DNA of 64,000 bases from Spongiactinospora rosea. Lineage in GTDB: Bacteria > Actinomycetota > Actinomycetes > Streptosporangiales > Streptosporangiaceae. The translations under genes and the position numbers were made by a program. The stretch lies in contig NZ_QMEY01000011.1 in NCBI RefSeq assembly GCF_003315795.1, positions 204,256-268,255 of the forward strand. Reading direction: 5' to 3'. Below, one piece after another: positions 49,381-57,961 of this stretch. The notes under the pieces were generated by a model. It was not told the DNA's origin, ran no database searches, and worked only from the letters and a program-made list of their open reading frames with translations. Position 1 is the first letter of the stretch. Each line of letters opens with the position of its first letter.

Positions 49381-50829
49381 CTAGCTGGTCCGCGTCTGCT
49401 TGGTGATCCTCTTGTCCTTCTTGGTCTTGTCCGCCTCTTTCTGCATGTTCTCGGCGAACTGCTGCGCGGTGATCCGCCCGGCCATCACCGAGTTGGTCTG
49501 CGCCTGGGAGTAGTCGTACAGCTTCTTGTACCAGCCCTCGTAGCGGGCGTCGGTGATGACGTTCTGGCCCGCGGCGCCCTGCACGGCCGCGGCGCTCTTC
49601 AGGCCGGGCGGGAGGTCCACGCCGTCGGCGGCGCCGTTTACCACGGTGAGGTTCTTGGTCTCCTGGGTGAAGCCGCGCGCACCCTCCTGGGAGAGCATCA
49701 CGCGCAGGTACTCCATGCCGCCCAGCGGGTTCTTGCCCTTGGCCGAGACGAAGAAGTTCTCACCCACGCCGACGAAGAAGGCCCCGGTCGGCATGACGTC
49801 GCCGCGGGTGATGTCGGGCAGCGCCATGACGGCGTACTCGAAGTCGTCCGGGATCTCCTTGGCCATCTCGTTCTCCACCCAGGAGCCGGTGGGGTAGAAG
49901 GCGACCTTGTTCTGGAGCTGCTTGAGCTGGGTCTGGGTGTGGTCCAGGCCGAAGTACGCCTTGTCGCCGAACTGCTTCTGCAGGTCCGCCCAGACCTGCA
50001 CGGCCTTGATCACGGGGTCCTTGGTCCAGGCACCGTCGACCAGGTTGTCTATGTCGATGATCACCTGGTTGCCGCCGATCTTGGCGGCGGTGTAGAGGAT
50101 GTTCCAGGTCTGGTAGAACGGCCCGACCTGGCCCGGGTAGGCGAACGGGGTGATCCCGGCCCCCTTGATCTGCTCGCACAGCGCCAGGAAGGCGTCCCAG
50201 TTGGTGGGCACCTCCCAGCCCTTCTCGGCGAACAGCTTGGCGTTGTACCAGAGCCCACGGTGCGACACGGTGTAGTTGAGCACGTGCGGCTTGCCCGCGA
50301 CCAGGGCGTTGGTCAGCACGGCCGGAGTGATGGTGTCCTTGACCTTCTTGCCGGGGTCGTCGATCGACGGGGCCTCGAACAGCGCGGTGAGGTCGGCCAG
50401 GTGGCCTTCGGCCTGGAGGGCGGCCAGGTCCAGGGGGTCGGAGCCGGAGTTGTTGACCACGTCGGGGGCGTCGCCGCTGACGAACCTGGGCCGGAGCTGG
50501 GTGCCGATCCGCTGGGTGGCGGTGTGCTTGATGGCGGCCTGCGCGTACGTCTTCTTGTACAGCGGCTCGTGGATCTTGGTCGCGTAGGCGTCGGTGTAGC
50601 CACCGCTGAAGATCACCACTTCCAGGGGCGCGTCGGCCTTCACCGAGAAGGGGTTGGCCGCCGTGCCGGCTCCCCCGGAGGCCACCGGGGAGGGTGCCGA
50701 CGAGGCACCGGAGCCGCTTCCGGCGGTGGCGCAGCCGGCGAGCAGTCCGGCACCGGGGCCGGCGACGAACGCGGTGAGTCCGATACGGCGCAGCACCTGG
50801 CGCCGGTTGAAGTCAGCGGAAGAGGACAT
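49381..50829 (-). CDS. ngcE: N-acetylglucosamine/diacetylchitobiose-binding lipoprotein (NgcE-like)
   Basis: A 482-residue solute-binding protein. Its N-terminus has RRIGLTAF...LLAGC, a twin-Arg or Sec lipobox with Cys33. The segments LEVVIFSGGYTDAYATKI, HEPLYKKTY, ATQRIGTQLRPRFVSGDAPDVVNNSG and VLNYTVSHRGLWYNAKLF follow the pattern I remember for NgcE of Streptomyces, which binds GlcNAc and chitobiose. The gene starts at ATG 50829; a ROK-type palindrome lies 30-46 nt upstream. Its role would be uptake of chitinase products, so it pairs with the GH18 gene 39 kb away. Confidence 0.83.
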   Translation of the reverse strand: MSSSADFNRRQVLRRIGLTAFVAGPGAGLLAGCATAGSGSGASSAPSPVASGGAGTAANPFSVKADAPLEVVIFSGGYTDAYATKIHEPLYKKTYAQAAIKHTATQRIGTQLRPRFVSGDAPDVVNNSGSDPLDLAALQAEGHLADLTALFEAPSIDDPGKKVKDTITPAVLTNALVAGKPHVLNYTVSHRGLWYNAKLFAEKGWEVPTNWDAFLALCEQIKGAGITPFAYPGQVGPFYQTWNILYTAAKIGGNQVIIDIDNLVDGAWTKDPVIKAVQVWADLQKQFGDKAYFGLDHTQTQLKQLQNKVAFYPTGSWVENEMAKEIPDDFEYAVMALPDITRGDVMPTGAFFVGVGENFFVSAKGKNPLGGMEYLRVMLSQEGARGFTQETKNLTVVNGAADGVDLPPGLKSAAAVQGAAGQNVITDARYEGWYKKLYDYSQAQTNSVMAGRITAQQFAENMQKEADKTKKDKRITKQTRTS

Positions 50830-50858
50830 CCGTGCTCCCGTGTTGGGGGGATGGAGGA

Positions 50859-50875
50859 ATAGGAAAGTTTCCTAA
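50859..50875. promoter_or_regulatory. 17-bp palindromic operator, ROK-repressor-like, upstream of ngcE
   Basis: ATAGGAAAGTTTCCTAA matches the palindrome TTAGGAAAGTTTCCTAA at 16 of 17 positions. It is the second copy of the element before the chitinase operon (9425-9441), and lies 30 nt upstream of the ngcE start on the minus strand. Confidence 0.65.
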
Positions 50876-51000
50876 CCGTTTATGGGACGGTACGTATCCC
50901 CCGAGCCCAGCGTCAAGACCGCCCCTAGCGTCTCAACCGACCCGTGACCTCCCCGCCGCCATCCCGATTTCCTGCGCAGTGTCTGGCCGTGCGTGCTAGA

Positions 51001-51020
51001 TTCTGGCCGAGCGGCCAGAA
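51001..51020. promoter_or_regulatory. TetR operator palindrome
   Basis: TTCTGGCCGAGCGGCCAGAA is a perfect 9-2-9 palindrome, 18 nt before the TetR gene start. A partial second copy of the half-site (TCTGGCCG) lies about 20 nt upstream. It is the likely autoregulatory site. Confidence 0.75.
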
Positions 51021-51038
51021 ATCAGTACGAGGGGTCAG

Positions 51039-51665
51039 ATGAGCGCGAGAGCGGCCGGGGGCGACAAGCAGTCGTTCATCGAGCAGGCCCGGCGGGCCCA
51101 GATCGTCGCCTCGGCGATCAAGGTCATCGCCGAGGCCGGATACGGGGGCGCGTCGCTGTCACTGATCGCCGAACACGCGGGGATCAGCAAAGGGGTCATC
51201 TCCTACCACTTCACCTCCAAAAGCGAGCTGATGGAGGAAGTGGTGCGGCGCATCCTGAAGGAGGTGGTGGAGTTCGTGGTGGACTCCGTCAAGGACGAGG
51301 CGTCGGCCACCGCCGTGCTGCGCGGGCAGATCCTCGCGGTGGCCGGGCACATGCGGGAGCGGCCCGCGGAGATCATGGCGCTGCACGAGATCTCCAGCAA
51401 CATGCGCGCCCCCGACGGTTCCCTCCGTTACGGCATCGAGGCCGCCGAGGAGATCCTGCGGCTGCTGGAGGGGATCTACGAGATGGGCCACCACACGGGT
51501 GAGTTCCGCGAGTTCGACCGCCGGGTGATGGCCGTCACGCACAACGCCGCGGTGATCGACATGTTCGCCTACTGGGCCACCCACCCCGGCCACGACCTCG
51601 ACGCGCACGCCGCCGAGCTGGCCGACATCTTCGTCCGGGCCACCCGTAAGGAGTCGCCGGCATGA
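51039..51665 (+). CDS. TetR-family transcriptional regulator
   Basis: A 208-residue TetR repressor. The DNA-binding helix-turn-helix is in residues about 18-65 (VIAEAGYGGASLSLIAEHAGISKGVISYHFTSKSELM), with the usual YHF segment. The C-terminal ligand domain is helical and of normal size. It is coupled to the acyltransferase gene by an ATGA overlap, so it probably controls it and itself through the palindrome at 51001-51020. The ligand is unknown. Confidence 0.92.
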   Translation: MSARAAGGDKQSFIEQARRAQIVASAIKVIAEAGYGGASLSLIAEHAGISKGVISYHFTSKSELMEEVVRRILKEVVEFVVDSVKDEASATAVLRGQILAVAGHMRERPAEIMALHEISSNMRAPDGSLRYGIEAAEEILRLLEGIYEMGHHTGEFREFDRRVMAVTHNAAVIDMFAYWATHPGHDLDAHAAELADIFVRATRKESPA

Positions 51666-52774
51666 CCGTGCGCCCGCTTTTCAAAACCCGGCTCCACTAC
51701 ATCGACAACCTGCGCACCGCGCTGACCGTGCTCGTCGTACTGCACCACGTCGCGGTGACCTACGGCAACATCCCCGCCTGGTACCACTTCGAGCCGGCGC
51801 GAGACGCCTCCGGCGTGGCGCTCGACATCTTCGTGGCCGTCAACCAGGCGTTCTTCATGGGGTTCTTCTTCCTGATCGCCGGGATGTTCACCCCCGGCGC
51901 CCACGACCGCAAGGGCGGCAGGGGCTTCCTGCGCGACCGGCTGATCCGGCTCGGCATCCCGCTGCTGGTGTACCTGCTGGTGCTGCGCCCGCTGGCCGTC
52001 TTCGGGTCCTATGACGCGGTCGCCGCCGCGGCGGGGCGGACCGACCTGCCGTACTGGATGTTCTACCTGGTCACCTGGGATCCGGGGCCGATGTGGTTCG
52101 TCGAGGTGCTGCTGTTGTTCGCCGCGGTGTACGCCCTCTACCGGCGGCGCGCCTCCGGCCCTCCGGCTCCGGCCGCCACGCCCGCCCCGCCGCCGCTGCG
52201 GGCGGTCGTGTGGTTCACGGCGGGGCTTGCGGCGGTGACCTTCCTGTGGCGGCTGGTCGTGCCGGTCGGCCTCTACATCCCGGTGATCGGCCTGCCCACC
52301 CCGTCCCACCTGCCGCAGTACGCGGCGCTGTTCGCGGTCGGGGTGATGGCGCACCGGCGGGGCTGGGCGCAGGCGCTGCCGGCGCGGGCCCGGCGGGCGG
52401 GGTTCGCCGCGGCCGGGGTGTCCACTCTGCTGCTGCTCCCGGTCGTCGCGCTCGCGCCGCAGGGCGGCCTGGCGCAGACGCTGGCCCAGTCGGTCTGGGA
52501 GGCGGTCTTCGCGGTCGGCGTCATCGTCGGGTTGCTCACGCTCTTCCGCGACCGGTACGCCGGGCAGGGACGGGCGGCCGGTTTCCTGTCCGGCCACGCC
52601 TTCACCGTCTACATCATCCACCCGGTGGTGCTCGTCGCGATCAGCACCGCCGTCGCGGGGCTGCACGCCGCCGCGATCGTGAAGTTCGCCCTGGTGGCGG
52701 TGATCGCCCTGCCCGTCTGCTGGGGGCTCGCCTACCTGATCAAGTCCCTGCCGCACGCCGGCCGCGTACTGTGA
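51662..52774 (+). CDS. Acyltransferase 3 family integral membrane protein
   Basis: A 370-residue protein with about ten hydrophobic segments. It begins with the family hallmark DNLRTALTVLVVLHHVAV (His in the first helix), followed by FFFLIAGMFTP and RDRLIRLGIPLLVY. Such proteins O-acylate sugars or antibiotics at the membrane. It overlaps the TetR gene by 4 nt, which suggests regulated modification of an envelope glycan or of a compound sensed by TetR. The acceptor is unknown. Confidence 0.88.
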   Translation: MTVRPLFKTRLHYIDNLRTALTVLVVLHHVAVTYGNIPAWYHFEPARDASGVALDIFVAVNQAFFMGFFFLIAGMFTPGAHDRKGGRGFLRDRLIRLGIPLLVYLLVLRPLAVFGSYDAVAAAAGRTDLPYWMFYLVTWDPGPMWFVEVLLLFAAVYALYRRRASGPPAPAATPAPPPLRAVVWFTAGLAAVTFLWRLVVPVGLYIPVIGLPTPSHLPQYAALFAVGVMAHRRGWAQALPARARRAGFAAAGVSTLLLLPVVALAPQGGLAQTLAQSVWEAVFAVGVIVGLLTLFRDRYAGQGRAAGFLSGHAFTVYIIHPVVLVAISTAVAGLHAAAIVKFALVAVIALPVCWGLAYLIKSLPHAGRVL

Positions 52775-52783
52775 ACCGCCCCC

Positions 52784-53734
52784 TCACACCTTCTTCGTGA
52801 CCTTGGCCCGGACGCCGGTCCGGGCCTTCTCGTGTGCCGCGGTGTCCACGAAGGAGGCCCGCGGGCCCGCCAGGCAGGCGTCCATCCGCGCGACCTGCCC
52901 CTTGGTGAACATGTAGCACCCGGCGTCCTCGGTGTAGTCCATGTAGTTCATGAACATGTCGCCGTCGGGGCCGTTGTCGCAGCTCACCTTGGGGAAGGCG
53001 GGCAGGCCGCGGTTGTGCCCGCCCTGGTTGGGGGTGTCGTCCACGTAGTCGGTGCCCGAACAGCCGGTCTCGTCGTCGCCCCAGATGTGGCGCAGGTTGA
53101 GCCAGTGGCCGATCTCGTGGGTCGCGGTGCGGCCCAGGTCGTACGGCGCCGCCGCGGTGCCGGTGGACCCGAACGCGCTGTGCAGGATCACCACCCCGTC
53201 GGTCTCGGGCGGCCCGCCGGGGAACTGCGCGTAGCCGAGGAACCCGGCCAGCTCGCACACCCACACGTTGAGGTAGCGGTCGGCGGGCCAGGCGTCCGCG
53301 CCGCCTTGGGCGGCGGACTTGACCATGTCGTCCGCGCCGAAGGAGTCGCGGGTGGTCTTCTTGCGGACGACCCCGGTGGTCGCCTTGCCCTGCGGGTCCT
53401 TGTCCGCGGGCTTGAACTCGATCTGGGCGTCGGCCACGAGGCCCTTCCAGACGGCGGGGACCTTGCCGGCGTCCGCGTTGGTCTTACGGAAGTCCTGGTT
53501 GAGGATCTCGATCTGGCTGTCGATCTGCTCCTGGCCGATGTTCTGCTCGTCCGTGCGGTACACGACGTGGACGACGACGGGGATCGTCACCACCTCCCGC
53601 CGCGCGGGCGCGCGGCCGGTCTTCCTGGCGAGCGTGTCGTTCTCGATCGCGGCCAGCGCGACGGCATAGCCGGGCCTGCTCGCCAGCATCCGGTGGTGGA
53701 CCGGCATCGTGGCGCAGGGCTCGTACCCGGGCAT
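52784..53734 (-). CDS. M43-family zinc metalloprotease
   Basis: A 316-residue metalloprotease of the pappalysin/cytophagalysin M43 type. The zinc site is HEIGHWLNLRH (H206, E207, H210, H216), followed by a C-x-G-T-D calcium-like loop and the Met-turn NYMDYT. Six or more cysteines support an extracellular role, yet the N-terminus (MPGYEPCATMPVHH) has no obvious signal peptide, so the export route is unclear. The ATG at 53734 has AAAGGAG. It is divergent from the DUF4032 gene with a promoter region between (53735-53963). Confidence 0.88.
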   Translation of the reverse strand: MPGYEPCATMPVHHRMLASRPGYAVALAAIENDTLARKTGRAPARREVVTIPVVVHVVYRTDEQNIGQEQIDSQIEILNQDFRKTNADAGKVPAVWKGLVADAQIEFKPADKDPQGKATTGVVRKKTTRDSFGADDMVKSAAQGGADAWPADRYLNVWVCELAGFLGYAQFPGGPPETDGVVILHSAFGSTGTAAAPYDLGRTATHEIGHWLNLRHIWGDDETGCSGTDYVDDTPNQGGHNRGLPAFPKVSCDNGPDGDMFMNYMDYTEDAGCYMFTKGQVARMDACLAGPRASFVDTAAHEKARTGVRAKVTKKV

Positions 53735-53963
53735 CGGGACGCTCCTTTCCGTTCGATTACGAACAGCGATTTTCGCTAACCGAACGTAGCCATAACCGGT
53801 GACCAGCGATAAGAACACCCGGCAAGGTGCCAACCATGACAACTGGGGGTGAGTGTTGCTTGTCCTTCGCGACAGCGCCGCCGTACCGTCGGATGATCGT
53901 GACATACGGGGGACTACCCTCCTCCGAGGAAAGAACTGGACATCTCCCCCAAGGAGCGATGGG

Positions 53964-55178
53964 TTGCCCCTGCAGATGACGGGCGCGCCGAGCGATCCCG
54001 ACCTCATCCGCCTGCCGTGGGACCTCCCCCTCGCGCAGTGGCCCGAGCACCACCTGGTCACGCTGCCGCGCGGCATCTCCCGGCACGTCGTACGGTTCGT
54101 CCGGCTGTCCGGCAACGTGTACGCGATCAAGGAGATCAGCGAGCGGTACGCCAAGGCCGAGTACCGCCTGTTGTGGGACCTCAACCGGCTGGACACGCCC
54201 TCGGTGGAACCCGTCGCCGTGGTCACCGGCCGCACCGGCCACGACGGCGAGCCGCTGGACTCCGCGCTGGTCACCAGGCACCTGCAGTTCTCCCTGCCCT
54301 ACCGGGCGGTCATGTCGGGCACGCTGCGCCCGGAGACCCTGATCCGGCTGCTGGACGCGCTGGCCGTCCTGCTGGTGCGGCTGCACCTCACGGGCTTCTT
54401 CTGGGGCGACTGCTCGCTGTCGAACACGCTGTTCCGCAGGGACGCCGGGGCCTTCGCCGCGTACCTGGTGGACGCCGAGACCGGCGAGCTGCACCCGATG
54501 CTCAGCGACGGGCAGCGCGCGCACGACATCGACATCGCGCACACCAACATCTTCGGCGAGCTGCTGGACCTTGAGGCCGGCGGGCTGCTGCACGGCTCGA
54601 TCGACCCGGAGGAGACCGCCGGACAGATCTGCGACCGCTACACGCGCCTGTGGGACGAGCTGACCCAGGACGAGATCATCGAGGAGGTCGACTGGCACCG
54701 GGTGGAGCACCGCATCCGGCGGCTGAACTCGCTCGGCTTCGACGTGGCCGAGATGATGGTGCGCCGCAAGTCCGGCACCGGGCGGCTGATCGTACGGCCC
54801 AAGGTCGTGGACGCCGGGCACCACCAGCGCCGGCTGATCCGGCTGACCGGCCTGGACGTCGAGGAGAACCAGGCCAGGCGGCTGCTCAACGACCTCGACG
54901 CCTTCCGGGTGCAAAGCGGCCTGCGGCACGAGGAGGAGGCGATCGTCGCGCACCGCTGGCTGGCCGAGGTGTTCCAGCCCACGATCGAGGCGATCCCGCG
55001 CGAGCTGCGCGGCAAGCTGGAGCCCGCCCAGCTGTTCCACGAGGTGCTGGACCACCGGTGGTTCCGCTCGGAGGGGGCCGGGCACGACGTCGGCCTGCCC
55101 GCGGCGGTGGATTCCTACGTGCGCGACGTGCTGGTGTTCAAGCCCGACGAGAAGGCGGTCATCCAGGAGGCCCCGTGA
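53964..55178 (+). CDS. DUF4032 domain protein (LPS-kinase-like)
   Basis: A 404-residue protein. An N-terminal LPS-kinase-like/RIO-like fold (about 20-170) contains VYAIKEISERYAKAEYRLLWDL and LHLTGFFWGDCSLSNTLFR with GD-x(4)-N at the catalytic place, followed by a helical DUF4032 region (about 200-400). The start is a TTG at 53964 with AAGGAG 7 nt upstream; the next in-frame ATG at 53976 would put that site too far away. It is a common actinomycete protein whose role is unknown; kinase-like residues suggest phosphorylation of an unknown substrate. Confidence 0.83.
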   Translation: MPLQMTGAPSDPDLIRLPWDLPLAQWPEHHLVTLPRGISRHVVRFVRLSGNVYAIKEISERYAKAEYRLLWDLNRLDTPSVEPVAVVTGRTGHDGEPLDSALVTRHLQFSLPYRAVMSGTLRPETLIRLLDALAVLLVRLHLTGFFWGDCSLSNTLFRRDAGAFAAYLVDAETGELHPMLSDGQRAHDIDIAHTNIFGELLDLEAGGLLHGSIDPEETAGQICDRYTRLWDELTQDEIIEEVDWHRVEHRIRRLNSLGFDVAEMMVRRKSGTGRLIVRPKVVDAGHHQRRLIRLTGLDVEENQARRLLNDLDAFRVQSGLRHEEEAIVAHRWLAEVFQPTIEAIPRELRGKLEPAQLFHEVLDHRWFRSEGAGHDVGLPAAVDSYVRDVLVFKPDEKAVIQEAP

Positions 55179-55197
55179 GCGCGGCGGGCTGCCGGGG

Positions 55198-56082
55198 TCA
55201 GGCCGCGCGTTCGGTCTCCGCCGCCTCGGTCAGCCGGGTGATCGCCGAGACGATCGTCTCCCACAGCGGGTAGGGCAGGTCGTGGCCCATCCCGGGGAAT
55301 ACGCGCAGCCGCGCGCCCGGGATCGCCTCGGCGGTGGCCAGGCCGCCCGGCAACTGAATGAGCTGGTCGTCGCGGCCGTGGACGACCAGCGTGGGCACCG
55401 ACAGGCGGGCGAGCCCCGGCCTGCGGTCCGGCGAGGCGAGGATCGCCGCGAACTGCCGGGTCGAGCCCGCCGGATCGCCCGAACGGTCGTACGCGATCCC
55501 GGCCAGGCGGCGGATGCGCTCCCGGTCGAGGGGGTAACCGGGCGAACCGATCACGCTCCACACCTCAAGGGCGCGCACCACGGCGTCGTCGCGGTCGGTC
55601 GCGGGCGGGGCCAGCAGCGCGCCGATGGCCGCGTCGGTCGGCGGGCCGACACCGGCCGCCGGGGTGGACATGATCGAGGTGAGGCTGCGCACCCGGGAGG
55701 GATGGCCGATGGCCAGCGCCTGGGCGATCATGCCGCCCATCGACGCGCCGACCACGTGGCAGCTTCGCCAGCCGAGCGCGTCCATCAGCCCGGCGGCGTC
55801 GGCGGCCATGTCCTCGATCAGGTACGGCGCGGACGCCCTGCCCGCCAGCACAGCGCCCAGATCGGGCGCCCCGGCTCCGGTCAGATGAGTGGAGAGTCCC
55901 ACATCGCGGTTGTCGAAGCGGACGACGTGATGGCCGCACTCGGCGAGCATCGCGCAGAGGTCGTCGTCCCAGAAGATCATCTGGGTGGCCAGGCCCATGA
56001 TCAGCAGCAGCGGCCGGCCGCGCGGAGATCCGAAGCTCTCGTAGGCGATCTCGATGCCATTGGCTGAGGCGCACTGGCTCAT
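55198..56082 (-). CDS. Alpha/beta hydrolase
   Basis: A 294-residue alpha/beta-fold hydrolase. The oxyanion region has LLIMGLATQMIFWDD, the nucleophile elbow is GASMGG (S114), the acid Asp is in HGRDDQLIQLPGG and the His is in PGMGHDLP, so the triad is complete. It resembles RdmC/aclacinomycin methylesterase-type enzymes and other small-ester hydrolases. It is convergent with the DUF4032 gene with a 19-nt gap. The substrate is not predictable. Confidence 0.9.
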   Translation of the reverse strand: MSQCASANGIEIAYESFGSPRGRPLLLIMGLATQMIFWDDDLCAMLAECGHHVVRFDNRDVGLSTHLTGAGAPDLGAVLAGRASAPYLIEDMAADAAGLMDALGWRSCHVVGASMGGMIAQALAIGHPSRVRSLTSIMSTPAAGVGPPTDAAIGALLAPPATDRDDAVVRALEVWSVIGSPGYPLDRERIRRLAGIAYDRSGDPAGSTRQFAAILASPDRRPGLARLSVPTLVVHGRDDQLIQLPGGLATAEAIPGARLRVFPGMGHDLPYPLWETIVSAITRLTEAAETERAA

Positions 56083-56325
56083 GCAGAGCAGAATCCCATT
56101 CGGTTCGCGGGCATGGCAAGGGCGGGCGTCCTCAGAGGGGGTACGAGGACGCCCGCCCTTACCCGGTCACGTCGTCGAAGGGAGGGGCGACGTGACCGCA
56201 CGGTCACCGCGGGTGAATTCGGCGACCACCGTAGCGGCCGCGCAGGGGCGACGACCACCAGGGGGACTTTCGGCTCCGGCCAGGGGATCAGGCCGTGAAT
56301 CGGACGGGTGGATCAGGCGGGTGGA
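56083..56325. other. 243-bp intergenic region
   Basis: It lies between two minus-strand genes. An inverted GC-rich repeat around GGGCGGGCGTCC (about 56120-56158) may be a terminator for the wall-protein gene. I see no gene in it. Confidence 0.35.
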
Positions 56326-57213
56326 TCAAGCGGAGTCGTCGGACAGCAGCCTGCGGACGCGGTTGCGACCGGCGACCAGACCGGCGCCCGCGGCGCCGAG
56401 TCCGGCCAGCAGGGCCAGGTTGGCCGGGGCCGGGGCCACGGTGTCCGCGCCGGCCACGGTCCGCCCGGACTCGGCCGCCGCGGGCTGGACGCTCGCGTCC
56501 CGGTTCGCCTGGGCGGCGTCCGCGGCCGGGAGCCGGTGGTACGGCGCGGCGCCGGCCACCGAGAGGGGCGAGCCGGTCACGGCCGGGCCCTCGGGCTTGC
56601 GCGCGGGCTTCGGCGGGACCACGTTCAGCTCGCGGGTCTCCTCCTGCTTGGGCGGCTCGGCCGGGTTGGGGTCGCGCTTGCTCCACGCGCCCGTGGAGAA
56701 GGCGACCGGGTAGTTCTTCTTGCCGGGGCCCTTGCCCCACTTGGTGATCGTGTACTCGACGTTGATGTGGCCGCGCCCGCCGTTGCCGACGACCATCAGC
56801 GTGTTCGGGTTGAACGTGCCGCCGGTGAGGTCGGCGAAGGTCTTGGCGTCGATGTCGAGCATGATGCCCCTGTTGGAGGGCACGCCGGGGCCGCGGTCGC
56901 CGATGAAGAACTCGGCCTTCTTACCGCCGAAGGTGACGTATCCCTCGGTGCCGAGGGGCCAGCTCGGGCTGGCGAACATGCCCTTCTCCATGGGCTTGCC
57001 GATGGCCGGCAGCCCGGTGTCCCCGGCGCGGCCGGAGGCGTCGTCCCAGAAGTAGGACGCCTTGGTGGAGCCCTGCAGCAGGATCTGGTCGGGGGTCTCG
57101 GTCGCGTGGGCGGCGGGGGCGCCCGCGCCGATGGCGGCGCCGGCGGTGAGTACGAATCCTAGGAGGGTGGAGGCCAGAATGCGGTTCGGGCGCAGGCCAA
57201 AGGAAACGTTCAT
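56326..57213 (-). CDS. Exported RlpA/DPBB-like wall protein with C-terminal membrane anchor
   Basis: A 295-residue secreted protein with a signal peptide (about 1-38, cut near AHAT). The mature domain (about 45-165) has ASYFWDDASG..., FIGDRGPGVPSNRGIMLDID and TFADLTGG, matching the double-psi beta-barrel of RlpA- and expansin-like proteins; the GDRGP motif is at the ligand site. After a Pro/Ala-rich spacer, the end has a hydrophobic helix and an RNRVRR stop, a sortase-independent anchor. The leader carries a c-di-AMP riboswitch, so expression should fall as c-di-AMP rises. It is probably a wall-remodelling or binding protein. Confidence 0.75.
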   Translation of the reverse strand: MNVSFGLRPNRILASTLLGFVLTAGAAIGAGAPAAHATETPDQILLQGSTKASYFWDDASGRAGDTGLPAIGKPMEKGMFASPSWPLGTEGYVTFGGKKAEFFIGDRGPGVPSNRGIMLDIDAKTFADLTGGTFNPNTLMVVGNGGRGHINVEYTITKWGKGPGKKNYPVAFSTGAWSKRDPNPAEPPKQEETRELNVVPPKPARKPEGPAVTGSPLSVAGAAPYHRLPAADAAQANRDASVQPAAAESGRTVAGADTVAPAPANLALLAGLGAAGAGLVAGRNRVRRLLSDDSA

Positions 57214-57569
57214 CAAGAAATGGGGCTCTTTCGTGAGACGACAAGGGGGAGGCCGCGTTGCTCACTCGGCAACGGCGCGGCCACGCGCGTCCAGGAAGAG
57301 GTAAGGGGAAAGAGTCGCGCGGGCAGATCGCCACGCGGGACGCGCGTTCGGCAAAGTCCGCCACGGCATAGGTGGCGTCGATCGTCAGCGAATTCTTGCC
57401 GGCCGGATCATCGAACCGAGACGCCAGGTGCTCGAACCGATGTTCGGCCTCGTCCGGCTCAGCCGGTGGCCCCCAGCGGGGGAACACCCGTGCGTGCGGG
57501 CGTCTGAACCGAAAGCGGTCTCGTGGACCTCGGGGAAGCCAACCTCATAGAAGGCGTGTCGGGGTGGGG
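57214..57569 (-). other. Long leader between the riboswitch and the wall-protein start
   Basis: About 355 nt between aptamer and gene. Two short hairpins are visible on the minus strand: GTGGG/CCCAC (57564-57578) just after the aptamer, and CCCCC/GGGGG (57470-57482). One may be the terminator of the expression platform. A short open frame at 57385-57594 exists but I do not support it as a gene. Confidence 0.45.
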
Positions 57570-57574
57570 GTGAC

Positions 57575-57740
57575 CCACGTCTTCTCCTCTCCATCTCGCC
57601 TACCGGGTTAGCTGTCGGGTTCGGACGTGGAGATGCCCTACCGCCGCGTGGGCGGATTCACCCCAAGGGCCGTGCGGCCCCGCTGATTGGGTCCCCGGCT
57701 CCCGGAGGGCCTTGCGGCCGCTTCGGGACTCGGCGTTCGT
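57575..57740 (-). ncRNA. c-di-AMP riboswitch (ydaO/yuaA type)
   Basis: The minus strand contains, in order, the conserved blocks of the ydaO/yuaA aptamer: GGGGACCC (57689-57696), GGTGAATCCGCC (57651-57662) and CCGAACCCGACAGCTAACC (57606-57624), followed by GGTAGGCG. Aptamers with these blocks precede wall-hydrolase and Rpf genes in Streptomyces. Ends are approximate. It lies in the leader of the DPBB-like wall protein, where c-di-AMP binding should turn expression off. Confidence 0.85.
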
Positions 57741-57923
57741 CCGTGCTCCTCAGCCCTGAAGAGCACCATTAGGTTGATAACAAAACTGGACTCTAGTGGC
57801 CATCCTGGGGCAAAGCAAACAAATCACCACGATTCAGTCAGAAGATCTACCTTCACCACTGAACAGGCGGTTCTGCCCCCAGACCTGATCATTCAGGGAT
57901 TTAGCACCTGGTTTCCCGGCGCT

Positions 57924-57952
57924 TTGACCACTCCTCACCCGCGTCCGCTAAT
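57924..57952 (+). promoter_or_regulatory. Putative promoter of the universal stress protein gene
   Basis: TTGACC (57924-57929) and GCTAAT (57947-57952) are separated by 17 bp, and the GTG start follows 10 nt later. This suggests a leaderless or short-leader transcript. Confidence 0.45.
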
Positions 57953-57961
57953 GCTCGAACA

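Noticed and set aside
56921..57487. A 188-residue minus-strand frame covering the leader and the wall-protein start
   Set aside because: It overlaps the signal peptide of the DPBB-like protein in another frame and its downstream half is the usual Arg/Pro-rich shadow.
57385..57594. A 69-residue minus-strand frame in the riboswitch leader
   Set aside because: It starts at the aptamer end, has no ribosome binding site and no coding bias. A leader peptide cannot be fully excluded.
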